Of a DNA stretch of 64,000 nt, positions 25,419 to 34,117 are shown piece after piece. A program made the translations under genes and the position numbers. Location: the NCBI RefSeq assembly GCF_047462415.1, contig NZ_JANSJE010000001.1:1-64000 (forward strand). The letters run 5' to 3'. Source of the DNA: Thermostichus sp047462415. GTDB lineage: Bacteria; Cyanobacteriota; Cyanobacteriia; Thermostichales; Thermostichaceae. The notes beneath the pieces are model-generated. The model did no database searches, was not told where the DNA came from, and saw nothing but the letters and a program-made list of their open reading frames with translations. Position 1 is the first letter of the stretch. Each line of letters starts with the position of its first letter.

Positions 25419-26012
25419 TCAGGGAGAGCTGGCGGCAGAGCGGCCCGGTAGAGGCAGGGCAAAGTTCTCCTGCAACTGCCGCAGCAGCAACAGGTGCTCC
25501 AGCGCCAGGCGATCCCGTTCTGTGCGCAACTGGCTCAGTTGGGACTGAATTTGACGGATATCGGCCTCGTCAGAGTCCCAGTCTTGCAACAGGCGGTAGA
25601 GGCGCTCTTGTTGGTTGGCAATCTGCCGGTTCAGGCGGGCCAGGCGGCGGTTGAACTCCCTATCCATTGCTTCTGCCAGCTCGGGATCCGGCAGCAGGGC
25701 CAGGTGATCCCAATGGATGCCCAAGTCGGCCAAGGTTGGTGAGGGTGGATCCAACTCCTTAAGGAGGGGGAAATCGGGAAAAGGCGATAGCTCTATCCCG
25801 GGAGAGGTCGGTTGGTTTTGGGCGGGGGTGGGAGTGAGACGGGATCCCGGTGAGGGCAGGTTGGTGGGCTCCAGGGCATTGGGATAGGGACGTGAGTCCT
25901 GCGGCGCTGCAAAATGGCTGCCACTGGGGTCAGCCTGGGCCGGCAGGGATCCCAGACTGCATAGCCAAAGGCAAACCGCCAGACCGCAAGCTCTGCGAAC
26001 GGCTTTTTCCAC
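25419..26012 (-). CDS. Exported coiled-coil protein, possibly Spy/CpxP-like
   Basis: The 197-aa protein starts at a GTG with a signal peptide ending near PAQA. A Pro-rich stretch follows. The C-terminal half (about residues 105-190) is strongly helical and charged: EAMDREFNRRLARLNRQIA, then QIQSQLSQLRTERDRLALEH. Its layout resembles periplasmic stress or metal-sensing proteins of the Spy/CpxP/heavy-metal-resistance type. It lies 35 bases downstream of an anti-sigma gene, so a role in sensing envelope stress is plausible. No LTXXQ motif is evident, so the family call is tentative. Confidence 0.6.
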   Translation of the reverse strand: MEKAVRRACGLAVCLWLCSLGSLPAQADPSGSHFAAPQDSRPYPNALEPTNLPSPGSRLTPTPAQNQPTSPGIELSPFPDFPLLKELDPPSPTLADLGIHWDHLALLPDPELAEAMDREFNRRLARLNRQIANQQERLYRLLQDWDSDEADIRQIQSQLSQLRTERDRLALEHLLLLRQLQENFALPLPGRSAASSP

Positions 26013-26047
26013 CCTCTACTCCTCAGTCTTTCTCAAGCCTGCTCAGG

Positions 26048-26638
26048 TCATTCCCGGCCCGTCTCGGCTCCGATCGCGCTGACAGGACGGAGTCCACGGT
26101 TGGGCGTTGTCTCAAACAAAATCGAGTAGGCATCTTGCTTTTGCCCCAGCTCGAACAGGTAGCGCTGGGCAACCCGGGCAGAGGCCGGCACGATGGCCAC
26201 CCGCACCGGCGGATTTTCTAGCGATACCAAGGGCTGAGGATGCGACCAACGCCATCCCGCCCAGCCGGCTCCCGCCAAGGCCACCACAGCGGCTGCCACC
26301 CGTCCCCAAGGGGTGCCCCTGCGCCACCGCCAGCCCAGATCGAGCGCCGGCCTTTGGTCCAGCTCCTCGAACACGTGGCTGATCAGCAGCTCTGTCTGGA
26401 TGGGATCCAAAGTTGGGGCCTTGAGATTGGCCAAACCGGCCTGCAAGGCTGCCAGTTGGCTGTACAGTTGCCGCGCTTGGGGATCGCTGGCCAGCCAGTC
26501 TTCCACCTGCCGCGCTTCTTGAGAGGACAACTCCCCATCCAGGTAGGCGCTCAACTGTTCAAAGCGCTCCTCCACCAGCGGCATCTCCTGCTGGGAATCC
26601 CTGGGATCGGGGTTGCGGTTGCCGCGAACCATGGTCAT
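26048..26638 (-). CDS. Membrane anti-sigma factor without a zinc site
   Basis: The 196-aa protein has an N-terminal anti-sigma-like helical domain (FEQLSAYLDGELSSQEARQV, then WLASDPQARQLYSQL). A single membrane helix follows (about residues 102-122, GRVAAAVVALAGAGWAGW), then an outside C-terminal part. The His-x3-Cys-x2-Cys of zinc anti-sigma factors is missing; there is no Cys in the domain. Its ATG overlaps the sigma-factor stop in ATGA (26635-26638), so the pair is translationally coupled. It most likely holds the sigma factor inactive until an envelope signal arrives. Confidence 0.85.
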   Translation of the reverse strand: MTMVRGNRNPDPRDSQQEMPLVEERFEQLSAYLDGELSSQEARQVEDWLASDPQARQLYSQLAALQAGLANLKAPTLDPIQTELLISHVFEELDQRPALDLGWRWRRGTPWGRVAAAVVALAGAGWAGWRWSHPQPLVSLENPPVRVAIVPASARVAQRYLFELGQKQDAYSILFETTPNRGLRPVSAIGAETGRE

Positions 26639-27303
26639 TCACCGTTGAGGTAGGGTTTTAGGGTGGATTGTAAGCGGGCGCGGGCGCGGGCAATGCGAGA
26701 CTTAACGGTGCCCAAAGACACGCCTGTGATCTCGGCAATTTCCTCGTAGGCCATCCCCTGAATTTCCCGCAGCAGGATTGTCTGGCGAAAAACCTGAGGC
26801 AGGTCGCGGACGGCCTGGTGCAACTGCTCGTAAAACTCGCAGGTGGTGAGGTGCTCATGGGGGCTGGGGCTCTCGCTGGGCAGCTCCCATTCCATCTCAC
26901 TGTCTCGCATTGCAATCGGCGCATCCAAAGAAAGAGGCTGCTGCTGCCGCTTGCGCCTGCGCAGCTCGTCATAGAACAGGTTGGTGGCAATCCGCCCCAA
27001 CCAACTGCGAAATTTCGCCGGCTCCTGCAGCCGCTTTAGGTGGCGGTAGGCCCGGATCCAGACTTCCTGGGCCAGGTCGTGCCGGTCGGGCCAGTCCGGG
27101 GCGAGGTGGTAGAGCACCTTGTCCACATGGGCCTGGTGACGACGCATCAGCTCAGCAAAGGCCTCGCGGTGGGGCTGGGATCCCTGCTGACAGAGCAGCA
27201 CCAGATCCCCATCGGCGAGCTTTTCGGGCCGCGCAGGCACGTTCTTCACCGAGACCGACCAGCGCTGGCCAGTGATGTCGCTGAGGGCAGCATCCATAGG
27301 CAT
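26635..27303 (-). CDS. ECF-type RNA polymerase sigma factor (group 4)
   Basis: The 222-aa protein has sigma region 2 (DLAQEVWIRAYRHLKRL, then FRSWLGRIATNLFYDELRRR) and region 4 (LPQVFRQTILLREIQGMAYE, then IAEITGVSLGTVKSRIARAR). It directs RNA polymerase to a stress regulon and is controlled by the adjacent anti-sigma factor. Two in-frame ATGs, at 27303 and 27297, lie within a 10-base tandem duplication at the start. Resemblance to cyanobacterial SigG is an inference. Confidence 0.93.
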   Translation of the reverse strand: MPMDAALSDITGQRWSVSVKNVPARPEKLADGDLVLLCQQGSQPHREAFAELMRRHQAHVDKVLYHLAPDWPDRHDLAQEVWIRAYRHLKRLQEPAKFRSWLGRIATNLFYDELRRRKRQQQPLSLDAPIAMRDSEMEWELPSESPSPHEHLTTCEFYEQLHQAVRDLPQVFRQTILLREIQGMAYEEIAEITGVSLGTVKSRIARARARLQSTLKPYLNGE

Positions 27304-27497
27304 CCATAGGTTATTGAACGACGGAGGGATCCCCTCCCAAGCAGAACCTCTGTTTCCTGACGCAACGGGGGAAGTTAGGTTCCCTCTCCCGATCTTGGCT
27401 CAAGGGGGCAGGGCGGTGCGAGAACCCTTTGCAGGATAGCCCTTGAGCCGGCGGCTGGGCTACAGTGGGCTTGCGGTACGGTCAACCTCCCTCCGGC

Positions 27498-28223
27498 ATG
27501 ACTCCTGATGTCTCTGCTGCCCTCCTCTCCGAGCTCAAGGTGGTGCCGACGCTGGCCCAACTCTCGGCAGCGTCCTTGCAATGGCTGGGATCCCAGGTGA
27601 AGCTGCGGGATATTGCGGCAGGACAAGCGCTCTTGATGCAGGATGCCTGGGGCAGTGTGGTTTATCTGATCCTCTCCGGCTGGGCCAAAGTGCGGCGGCC
27701 TGTGCGGATCGGCACAACAGAAGGGATACAAAGCAGCGCCCAAACCCTAGCTTTGCTCGGGCCGGGCGCTTGGGTGGGGGAAATGGCGGTACTGGACGAG
27801 GCCCCCCGCTCGCGGGATGTGCTGGCCCTGACCCCGGTGCGGGCTGTCGGGATCCCGGCGGCCACCTTCAAGGCGCTGATGCTGCAGGAGCCGCACCTGT
27901 GTTACCAGCTAGCCCGCAGCCTCTCCCGCCGCCTACGCCTGGCCAATTTGCAGGCCGATCTGGATCGACAAAGCCCCCCGCTGCGGGTGGTACATGCGCT
28001 GGTGCAACTGGCAGAGGCCTTTGGCGAGAAGACCGCCCAGGGAATGCGCATTGTTTACCCTCCCCTCCAGGATTTGGCCGATATCAGCCAGGTCAGCCGA
28101 GAGGTAGCGGCGGCGGTGCTGGGCCGTCTGCAGCAGCAGGGGGTGATTCAGGTGTTGCCGGAGCAACAGTCTCTGCTGCTGGTGCAGTACGCCAAACTGG
28201 TAGAGGCCAGCCGTCTGCTTTAG
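27498..28223 (+). CDS. Crp/Fnr-family transcription regulator
   Basis: The 241-aa protein has an N-terminal cyclic-nucleotide-binding-type beta-barrel: RDIAAGQALLMQDAWGSVVY, then LLGPGAWVGEMAVLDEAPRS. The C-terminal winged helix has PPLQDLADISQVSREVAAAV as the recognition region. The cNMP-binding R-x-x-x-A pattern is not clear, so the ligand is unknown. It is divergent from the ECF sigma gene. ATG at 27498 was preferred; an upstream alternative at 27465 exists. Confidence 0.88.
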   Translation: MTPDVSAALLSELKVVPTLAQLSAASLQWLGSQVKLRDIAAGQALLMQDAWGSVVYLILSGWAKVRRPVRIGTTEGIQSSAQTLALLGPGAWVGEMAVLDEAPRSRDVLALTPVRAVGIPAATFKALMLQEPHLCYQLARSLSRRLRLANLQADLDRQSPPLRVVHALVQLAEAFGEKTAQGMRIVYPPLQDLADISQVSREVAAAVLGRLQQQGVIQVLPEQQSLLLVQYAKLVEASRLL

Positions 28224-28254
28224 GTGCTGTCAGATCCTGCTTTGGAGACTGCCC

Positions 28255-28749
28255 ATGCGCCCCCAGCCCATCCCGCCCCGGCCCGGACAAGAATCCGTCT
28301 GGGACTACCCGCGCCCGCCCCGCTTGGAGCCCACCGCTGAGCGGGTGGAAGTTCTCTTCAACGGCGAGCTCATCGCCCACAGCTGCCGCTGCTACCGTAT
28401 CCTGGAAACCAGCCACCCGCCCACCTACTACATTCCCCCCAGCGACGTGCGGCTGGAGTATCTCCGCCCCAGCGCCCGCACCTCCTTCTGCGAGTTCAAA
28501 GGAACTGCCCGCTACTGGACGATCCAGGTCGGCTCCCAAGTGGCCGTGGATGCCGCCTGGAGCTATTCGGATCCCAGCCCAGAGTTTTGGCCCATCCGCG
28601 ACTACCTTGCTTTTTATGCGGGCCGCGTGCAGGAGTGCCGGGTGGATGGAGAGCGAGTTCGGCCCCAGCCGGGAGATTTCTACGGCGGCTGGATTACCTC
28701 CAAGGTCGTAGGCCCCTTCAAGGGGGAGCCGGGGAGCTGGGACTGGTAG
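28255..28749 (+). CDS. DUF427 family protein
   Basis: The 164-aa cytoplasmic protein shows the DUF427 hallmarks: RVEVLFNGELIAHS, HPPTYYIPPSDV, FCEFKGTARYW and AAWSYSDPSPEFWPIRDYLA. Its biochemical function is unknown. It starts 31 bases after the Crp-family gene on the same strand. Confidence 0.88.
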   Translation: MRPQPIPPRPGQESVWDYPRPPRLEPTAERVEVLFNGELIAHSCRCYRILETSHPPTYYIPPSDVRLEYLRPSARTSFCEFKGTARYWTIQVGSQVAVDAAWSYSDPSPEFWPIRDYLAFYAGRVQECRVDGERVRPQPGDFYGGWITSKVVGPFKGEPGSWDW

Positions 28750-28848
28750 GTTCTAAGCAAGAGGGGATCCCTTTTGCTGAGGAAAAGACTACAGTTAAGT
28801 CGAGGCGGGTTCAGGGATCCGACGCGATTAGGAGAGCCGACAACAGCC

Positions 28849-30843
28849 ATGACGGTGCGAGTGCCCCTCGACTACTACCGAGTTTTGATGCTGTCGCCAC
28901 GGGCGGACGAGCATCAGATCGAGCAGGCCTACCGGGAGCGGCTCGATCCCAAACCGGGCGAGCGCTCTTGGCTGCTGGGGTTTTCGCCGCAGGCCGTGGC
29001 AGCTCGCGCTCAGCTTATCCAAGAGGCAGCCTCGGTGTTGCTTAACCCAGAGGCGCGACGAAACTACGACGAACACCTCATGCCGGCGGATCCCACCCTG
29101 ACGGTGGAAGAGACCCTCTTGCCAGGCGTGCTGTGTTTGTATTGCGAAGCCGGAGACTACCAAGCGGCTTTGGATTTGGCTCAACAGATGTTGGAGCAGG
29201 GCCACCCTGCCCGTTCCGATGCCATTTTGGCGCGGGCCATCGCCCGTTTGGAGCTGGGCCGGGAAGCCTGGCAGCAGGGATCCTACGAAGAGGCGGCGCG
29301 TTCTTTGCAGGCGGGCCTGGCCGAGCTGGAGGAGTACCAGGCCTTTCCGCAGATGCAAGCAGAGTTCCGCCTTGATCTGGGCAAGCTGCGCCCTTACCGC
29401 ATTTTGCAACTCCTCAGCCACGAGGCCAATGTTTTCTCCCGAACTGGCCAAGAGGCTGCCGATGCGAACGGGGAGCGACAGCAGGGACTGGCTCTCCTCA
29501 AAGCCATGCTGGACGAACGGGGCGGCATCGAGGGGATGGGTCAAGATGGCTCTGGCCTCAGCACCGAGGATTTCCTGCGCTTCATCCAGCGGGTACGTCG
29601 CCACCTCACCCTCAAAGAACAGCAGGAGTTGTTTGAGCGGGAGGCTGAGCGTCCCTCGATGGTGGCCGCCTACTTGGCCGTGCAGGTATTGCTGGCAGCA
29701 GGGTATCTGGAAAATCGTCCGGCCCTGGTGCGGCGTGCCCGCGGTTACCTGGTTCGCTTGGCGCAACGACAGGATGTGCATCTGGAGCAGGCCATCTGCA
29801 GTCTCTTGCTGGGACAAACCGAAGAGGCGCTCGAACATCTGCGCTCCACCCAAGAAGCAGAGGCCTTGCAGTTTATCGAAGAACACTCCGCCGGCTCCCC
29901 CGACCATCTGCCGGGTCTGTGCCGCTTCACAGAAAGGTGGTTTCAAGAGGAGGTGTTCCCAGAGTTTCGTGGCCTGGAAACTGCCCAAGCGACTTTGCAA
30001 GCCTACTTCGACAACCCCCAAGTCCAAGCCTACCTGGACGAGATGCCCAGCCGCGAAGACCCGCCGGCAGGGATGCTATCTCCGCGAGCCCCCTATCCCC
30101 CCCCTCATTTGCCGGCTATGGTGGGTGGCCCGCGACTGCTTGAGCAGACTCAAGAATGGCCTCGCCCACCCTCCCCCTTGCAAGGGGGAGGAACCATGCC
30201 CGAACCCCCGCGCCTCTCGGATTTGCCCTCTTACCGGGGCACCCCTAGGCCGGGTGTCTCTGCCCTTGCGGATCCCGCCAGCGGGACGGAGTCCTTTGAG
30301 GGGCTCCCTGCTCAGAACCCAGGTTTGCAGGATGGGGAACGTTACCGCCGCAGCCGCCTGGGATCCCGCCGTGGCCGGAGTGAGCGCCCTGCCCTTCCCG
30401 CCGGCATTCGTTTGGCCGGGGTGGTTGGTGTCGGCATCCTCTCCCTGCTGATCATCTGGCAAATGCTGCGGGGCCTGTTCACGCCACCGCCGGCGCCACC
30501 GCTGGAGCAGCCCCAGGTGCAAGTTGAGCAGCCGCCGGTTGCCCTCAGCCGTCCTGATCAGGCAGAGCCCACTCCTGAACCTGAGCCCACCGGCCCTCTG
30601 GCCGAGTGGCAAGGAGTTCAACAGGTGCGGGTGATCTCCAACGATGGCATCAACATCCGCCAGCAGCCCAGCCTGAGGGGAGCCATTGTCGGGACAGCCC
30701 CCCGCCAAGCTCTGCTGCGGGTGGTAGAAGTGCAAGCCGGCGAAGGACAGGTGCCCGTCTGGTTGCGCGTCGAGCGAGATGGGGCTCCGGGGGGATGGGT
30801 CGCTGCCCAATCCGGCTCAACCCGTTTGGTGGAACGGCCCTGA
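28849..30843 (+). CDS. Ftn2/ARC6-like division J-protein with C-terminal SH3b domain
   Basis: The 664-aa protein begins with a divergent J-domain (MTVRVPLDYYRVLMLSPRAD, then NPEARRNYDEHLM), like cyanobacterial Ftn2/ZipN and plastid ARC6, which tether FtsZ to the membrane. A long helical region with TPR-like repeats follows. A membrane helix lies near residues 519-540 (LAGVVGVGILSLLIIW). Where ARC6/Ftn2 normally has a DUF4101/IMS domain, this protein has a bacterial SH3 domain (about 592-655, ISNDGINIRQQPSLRG), which often binds cell wall. The linker is Pro-rich and contains a perfect DNA palindrome. ATG at 28849 fits the J-domain start; the frame opens at 28774. Confidence 0.78.
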   Translation: MTVRVPLDYYRVLMLSPRADEHQIEQAYRERLDPKPGERSWLLGFSPQAVAARAQLIQEAASVLLNPEARRNYDEHLMPADPTLTVEETLLPGVLCLYCEAGDYQAALDLAQQMLEQGHPARSDAILARAIARLELGREAWQQGSYEEAARSLQAGLAELEEYQAFPQMQAEFRLDLGKLRPYRILQLLSHEANVFSRTGQEAADANGERQQGLALLKAMLDERGGIEGMGQDGSGLSTEDFLRFIQRVRRHLTLKEQQELFEREAERPSMVAAYLAVQVLLAAGYLENRPALVRRARGYLVRLAQRQDVHLEQAICSLLLGQTEEALEHLRSTQEAEALQFIEEHSAGSPDHLPGLCRFTERWFQEEVFPEFRGLETAQATLQAYFDNPQVQAYLDEMPSREDPPAGMLSPRAPYPPPHLPAMVGGPRLLEQTQEWPRPPSPLQGGGTMPEPPRLSDLPSYRGTPRPGVSALADPASGTESFEGLPAQNPGLQDGERYRRSRLGSRRGRSERPALPAGIRLAGVVGVGILSLLIIWQMLRGLFTPPPAPPLEQPQVQVEQPPVALSRPDQAEPTPEPEPTGPLAEWQGVQQVRVISNDGINIRQQPSLRGAIVGTAPRQALLRVVEVQAGEGQVPVWLRVERDGAPGGWVAAQSGSTRLVERP

Positions 30844-30885
30844 GCTGTCGGCTTTTGCTCTCTTGTTCAGGGGTTCGGTGGCCTA

Positions 30886-31671
30886 TCAGCCCTTTGAGAT
30901 GGGCAGGGGCGTGAAGATGTGTCCTTCTTGCAGGCTGCCGAAGCTGTGGCAGCGCTCGGATCCCCAGCGAAAGCCGTAGAGGGCGATGTAGGCGCACATC
31001 AGGGCATCGATTTGGTCTTCGTAGTTTTTGAGTTGGCGGCCCCTAAGGGATCCCACCTCCACCTGGAGCAGGGTTTCGTGGCCGCGCAGGGCAGGGTCGG
31101 CGTTGGTCAGGGAGCGCAGGTGCTGCCGGTAAAGTTGCCAAGCTTGTTCCCGTTCCGGCCAACTGCGTCGAGGGCGGGCCTTGTATTTCAGGGTGCGGCG
31201 GAGGCCGAAGAGGCTCACCATGGCGCTGTGGGGGAAGACTTCGGTGATCTGGCGGGCCAAGGATCCCCGCTCGATGCTGGCCTGCTCCCGAAAGCCATGG
31301 CGGGAGAGGGCTTGCACCAGGGCTTCCCCTCGCACTTGGCCGTTTTTTTCTAAGAGCCGGCGGTTGGCGGGGTGGGCGCCGGCGGCGTAGGCGCGAAACA
31401 GCTGGTTCAGCTCGGCTTCGGCCCGCCGCTGGCCGCTGAGGTTGGGGACGCGCAAGGGGGCGTCCACCGCCACCAGGCAGGGATCCCCTCCGGCTTGGGC
31501 TTGGATGTAGTCCACAATTTCCGGGTCGGTTTGCAGGATGCGACTGTCCAGCAGGCGGCCCGTCAGGTTCTGGGCTTTGGCATCCCCCATTTCGACCTGC
31601 AACGTCGCCACCCCAGAGGGGTTGCGGTTTGACCAGGCCAGGTCTAGGCCAATACAGATTAACCGAGCCAT
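30886..31671 (-). CDS. DUF429 family protein (predicted RNase H-like fold)
   Basis: The 261-aa protein starts with CIGLDLAWSNRNPSG, a typical DUF429 N-terminus with an RNase H-like Asp, and has LVAVDAPLRVPN and EDQIDALMCAYIAL near the end. The spaced acidic residues suggest a metal-dependent nuclease-like fold, but activity has not been established for the family as far as I know. It is convergent with the Ftn2-like gene. Confidence 0.82.
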   Translation of the reverse strand: MARLICIGLDLAWSNRNPSGVATLQVEMGDAKAQNLTGRLLDSRILQTDPEIVDYIQAQAGGDPCLVAVDAPLRVPNLSGQRRAEAELNQLFRAYAAGAHPANRRLLEKNGQVRGEALVQALSRHGFREQASIERGSLARQITEVFPHSAMVSLFGLRRTLKYKARPRRSWPEREQAWQLYRQHLRSLTNADPALRGHETLLQVEVGSLRGRQLKNYEDQIDALMCAYIALYGFRWGSERCHSFGSLQEGHIFTPLPISKG

Positions 31672-31707
31672 ACCGCTTTCCCCTTTTCCACACGCTCGAT
31701 CGAGGAT

Positions 31708-31749
31708 TCCCTCACCCCCAGCCCCTCTCCCTCAGGGAGAGGGGAGTAG
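31708..31749. repeat. Dispersed palindromic repeat, copy 5 (hairpin core)
   Basis: It consists of the CCCTCACCCC lead-in and the hairpin CCCCTCTCCC-TCA-GGGAGAGGGG. It lies in the upstream region of the DUF429 gene, between it and groEL. Confidence 0.7.
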
Positions 31750-31902
31750 GGTTCCCTCGCTGTTCGACTGCCAGTAGCGCCCTCGCACGGCCTCTATCCA
31801 ATTTGGAACCGTCCTCTAACATCCACCTCAAAACCTAAGAAGGGATCCCGCTAAGGGGGATCCCGAAAGATCTATCCTATTCAGGGCAGTGGACTACGAA
31901 CC

Positions 31903-31954
31903 GGCGAGGCAGTAGGTTTTCTGATGAGTGGAGAAACCTCACCCTGCCCTCGCC
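31903..31954 (-). terminator. Long imperfect hairpin just downstream of groEL
   Basis: GGCGAGGCAG plus TAGGTTT (31903-31919) pairs with AAACCT plus CTGCCCTCGCC (31934-31954). It begins only a few bases beyond the groEL stop. No U-tract follows on the minus strand, so it may be an mRNA-stabilising 3' structure or a weak terminator. Confidence 0.5.
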
Positions 31955-31960
31955 AGAGGA

Positions 31961-33595
31961 TTAGTAGTCGTAGTCACCCATGCCGCTGCCGCTGCTGGCC
32001 GGCGTGTTGGTTTTGGGCTCGGGCTTGTCCACCACGATCGCTTCGGTGGTGAGCACCATGCTGGCAATCGAGGCAGCGTTTTGCAGAGCAGAACGGGTCA
32101 CTTTGGCCGGGTCAACGATACCCGCTTCAAACATGTCCACATAGGCGTCGTTCTGGGCATCGTAACCCACCGTGAAGGGTTTCTCTTTCACCCGCTCCAG
32201 CACGATCGAGCCGTTCTGGCCGGCGTTCTCGGCAATGCGGCGCAGCGGAGCGCCCAGCGCACGGGCAACCAGGTTGGCCCCCACCAGCTCATCGCCGGAC
32301 AGGTTGGCCTGCGCCCACTCGGTGACCACCGGCATCAGGTGCGCCAGGGTAGTGCCGCCGCCCGGGACGATCCCTTCTTCCACCGCCGCTTTGGTGGCGT
32401 TGATGGCGTCCTCCAGGCGCAGCTTGCGATCCTTCATCTCGGTTTCGGTGGCCGCGCCCACTTTGATCACCGCCACACCGCCGGAGAGCTTGGCCAGGCG
32501 CTCCTGCAGTTTTTCTTTGTCGTAGGTGGAATCGGTTTCTTCAATTTGGCGACGGATTTGCTCGCAGCGGGCTTTGACGGCCGCTTCGTTGCCTTCCGCC
32601 ACGATGGTAGTGTGGTCTTTGGTTACCGTGACGCGACGGGCCGAGCCGAAGGAGTCAAGACGGGCGTTCTCCAGCTTCAGGCCGCGTTCTTCGCTGATGA
32701 CCTCACCGCCGGTGAGGATGGCGATGTCTTCCAGCATGGCCTTGCGGCGATCCCCAAAGCCAGGCGCTTTCACCGCTACCACGCTCAGCACGCCCCGCAG
32801 CTTGTTTACCACCAGGGTGGCCAGGGCTTCTTTCTCGATGTCTTCGGCGATGATCAGCAGCGGACGACCGGCGCGGGCCACTTGCTCCAGAACCGGCACC
32901 AGGTCTTGCACCAGGGTGATTTTCTTATCGGTAATCAGGATGTAGGGGTTTTCCAGAACCGCCTCCATCCGCTCCGTGTCGGTGACGAAGTAGGGAGAGA
33001 TGTAGCCTTTGTCAAAGCGCATCCCCTCCGTCACTTCCAGCTCGGTGGTCATGGACTTGCCTTCTTCCAGGGAGATCACCCCTTCGCGGCCCACTTTGTC
33101 CATGGCCTCGGCAATCATGCGGCCCACTTCCTCATCGTTGCCGGCGGAAATGGACGCTACTTGGGCAATGGCTTTGGAGTCTTCCACTGGGCGGGCATGT
33201 TCGGCGATCTTGTCCACCAGGAACTTCACCGCCTTGTCAATGCCGCGCTTGAGGGCAATCGGGTTGGCGCCGGCGGCTACGTTTTTCAGCCCTTCTTTAA
33301 CCATGGCATGGGCCAAGACGGTGGCGGTGGTGGTGCCGTCACCAGCCGTGTCGTTGGTCTTGGAAGCCGCCTGACGGATCAGGGAGACGCCGGTGTTTTC
33401 AATGTGGTCTTCCAGCTCGATTTCTTTGGCGATGGTTACCCCATCGTTGATGATTTGGGGCGCGCCAAATTTTTTCTCCAGTACAACGTTGCGCCCTTTG
33501 GGGCCAAGAGTAACGGCTACTGCTTCTGCCAATACATCCATGCCGTGCTCAAGGGCGCGACGAGCGTCTTCGCTGAAAATGATCGATTTGGCCAT
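31961..33595 (-). CDS. groL: Chaperonin GroEL
   Basis: This is the 60-kDa ATP-driven folding chamber, working with GroES. The 544-aa protein has VTLGPKGRNVVLEKKFGAP, the ATP site NDTAGDGTTTATVLAHAM and the late EEGIVPGGGTTLAHL. The C-terminal tail ends GMGDYDY and lacks a long GGM repeat. It lies 98 bases downstream of groES in the same operon, under the CIRCE operator. It would correspond to the operon-borne GroEL1 of cyanobacteria. Confidence 0.98.
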   Translation of the reverse strand: MAKSIIFSEDARRALEHGMDVLAEAVAVTLGPKGRNVVLEKKFGAPQIINDGVTIAKEIELEDHIENTGVSLIRQAASKTNDTAGDGTTTATVLAHAMVKEGLKNVAAGANPIALKRGIDKAVKFLVDKIAEHARPVEDSKAIAQVASISAGNDEEVGRMIAEAMDKVGREGVISLEEGKSMTTELEVTEGMRFDKGYISPYFVTDTERMEAVLENPYILITDKKITLVQDLVPVLEQVARAGRPLLIIAEDIEKEALATLVVNKLRGVLSVVAVKAPGFGDRRKAMLEDIAILTGGEVISEERGLKLENARLDSFGSARRVTVTKDHTTIVAEGNEAAVKARCEQIRRQIEETDSTYDKEKLQERLAKLSGGVAVIKVGAATETEMKDRKLRLEDAINATKAAVEEGIVPGGGTTLAHLMPVVTEWAQANLSGDELVGANLVARALGAPLRRIAENAGQNGSIVLERVKEKPFTVGYDAQNDAYVDMFEAGIVDPAKVTRSALQNAASIASMVLTTEAIVVDKPEPKTNTPASSGSGMGDYDY

Positions 33596-33693
33596 AGTTA
33601 ACCTCTGACGTACAAACGCCGGTAAGGGTGAAACAAAGACTCAACGGCTCGACTGCTGAATTGCAGTTGAGTTGCTACCGAAGCACTGATGAA

Positions 33694-34005
33694 TTACTGA
33701 ACAATGGCGAGAATGTCCCGCTCGGCCAGCAGCACATATTCATCGCTGCCCAGCTTCACTTCTGTGCCGGCGTACTTGGAGTAGAGCACTTTATCGCCGG
33801 CCTTCAGTTCCATCGGGATCAACTTGCCCTCGTCATTGCGCTTGCCAGGCCCAACTGCGACCACTTCCCCCACTTGGGGTTTTTCTTTGGCGGTATCGGG
33901 CAAAAAGATGCCGCCTGCGGTTTTCTCGTCCTGCTGGGCAATCTTGACCAGCACGCGGTCGCCCAGCGGCTTCAGCGTAGAGACGTTCAGAGCTACTGCA
34001 GCCAT
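33694..34005 (-). CDS. groES: Co-chaperonin GroES
   Basis: This is the heptameric lid of GroEL. The 103-aa protein has LKPLGDRVLVKIAQQDEKTA, the mobile loop TAGGIFLPDTAKEKPQ, and VLYSKYAGTEVKLGSDEYVL. A strong ribosome site (CGGAGGAAAA) precedes the ATG. It is first in the groESL operon. Confidence 0.98.
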   Translation of the reverse strand: MAAVALNVSTLKPLGDRVLVKIAQQDEKTAGGIFLPDTAKEKPQVGEVVAVGPGKRNDEGKLIPMELKAGDKVLYSKYAGTEVKLGSDEYVLLAERDILAIVQ

Positions 34006-34090
34006 GACAATTTTCCTCCGTGATCCGAAAGCACGAAGCTGAAGGGTTTAACCTATGAGTCGAGACCTTAAGCTTGTGCAAATCGAGGTT

Positions 34091-34117
34091 TTAGCACTCT
34101 CGACTTACGAGTGCTAG
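34091..34117 (-). promoter_or_regulatory. CIRCE operator (HrcA-binding site)
   Basis: TTAGCACTC and GAGTGCTAG form an inverted repeat separated by 9 bases, matching the CIRCE consensus TTAGCACTC-N9-GAGTGCTAA at all but the last base. It lies 85 bases upstream of groES, where the HrcA repressor would control heat-shock induction. A possible -10 (TAAACT on the minus strand) abuts it. Confidence 0.93.

Noticed and set aside
31928..33601. Plus-strand open frame of 557 codons opposite groEL
   Set aside because: It mirrors the highly constrained groEL codons; His/Gly/Phe-rich text with no domain. Long antisense frames are expected in GC-rich conserved genes.
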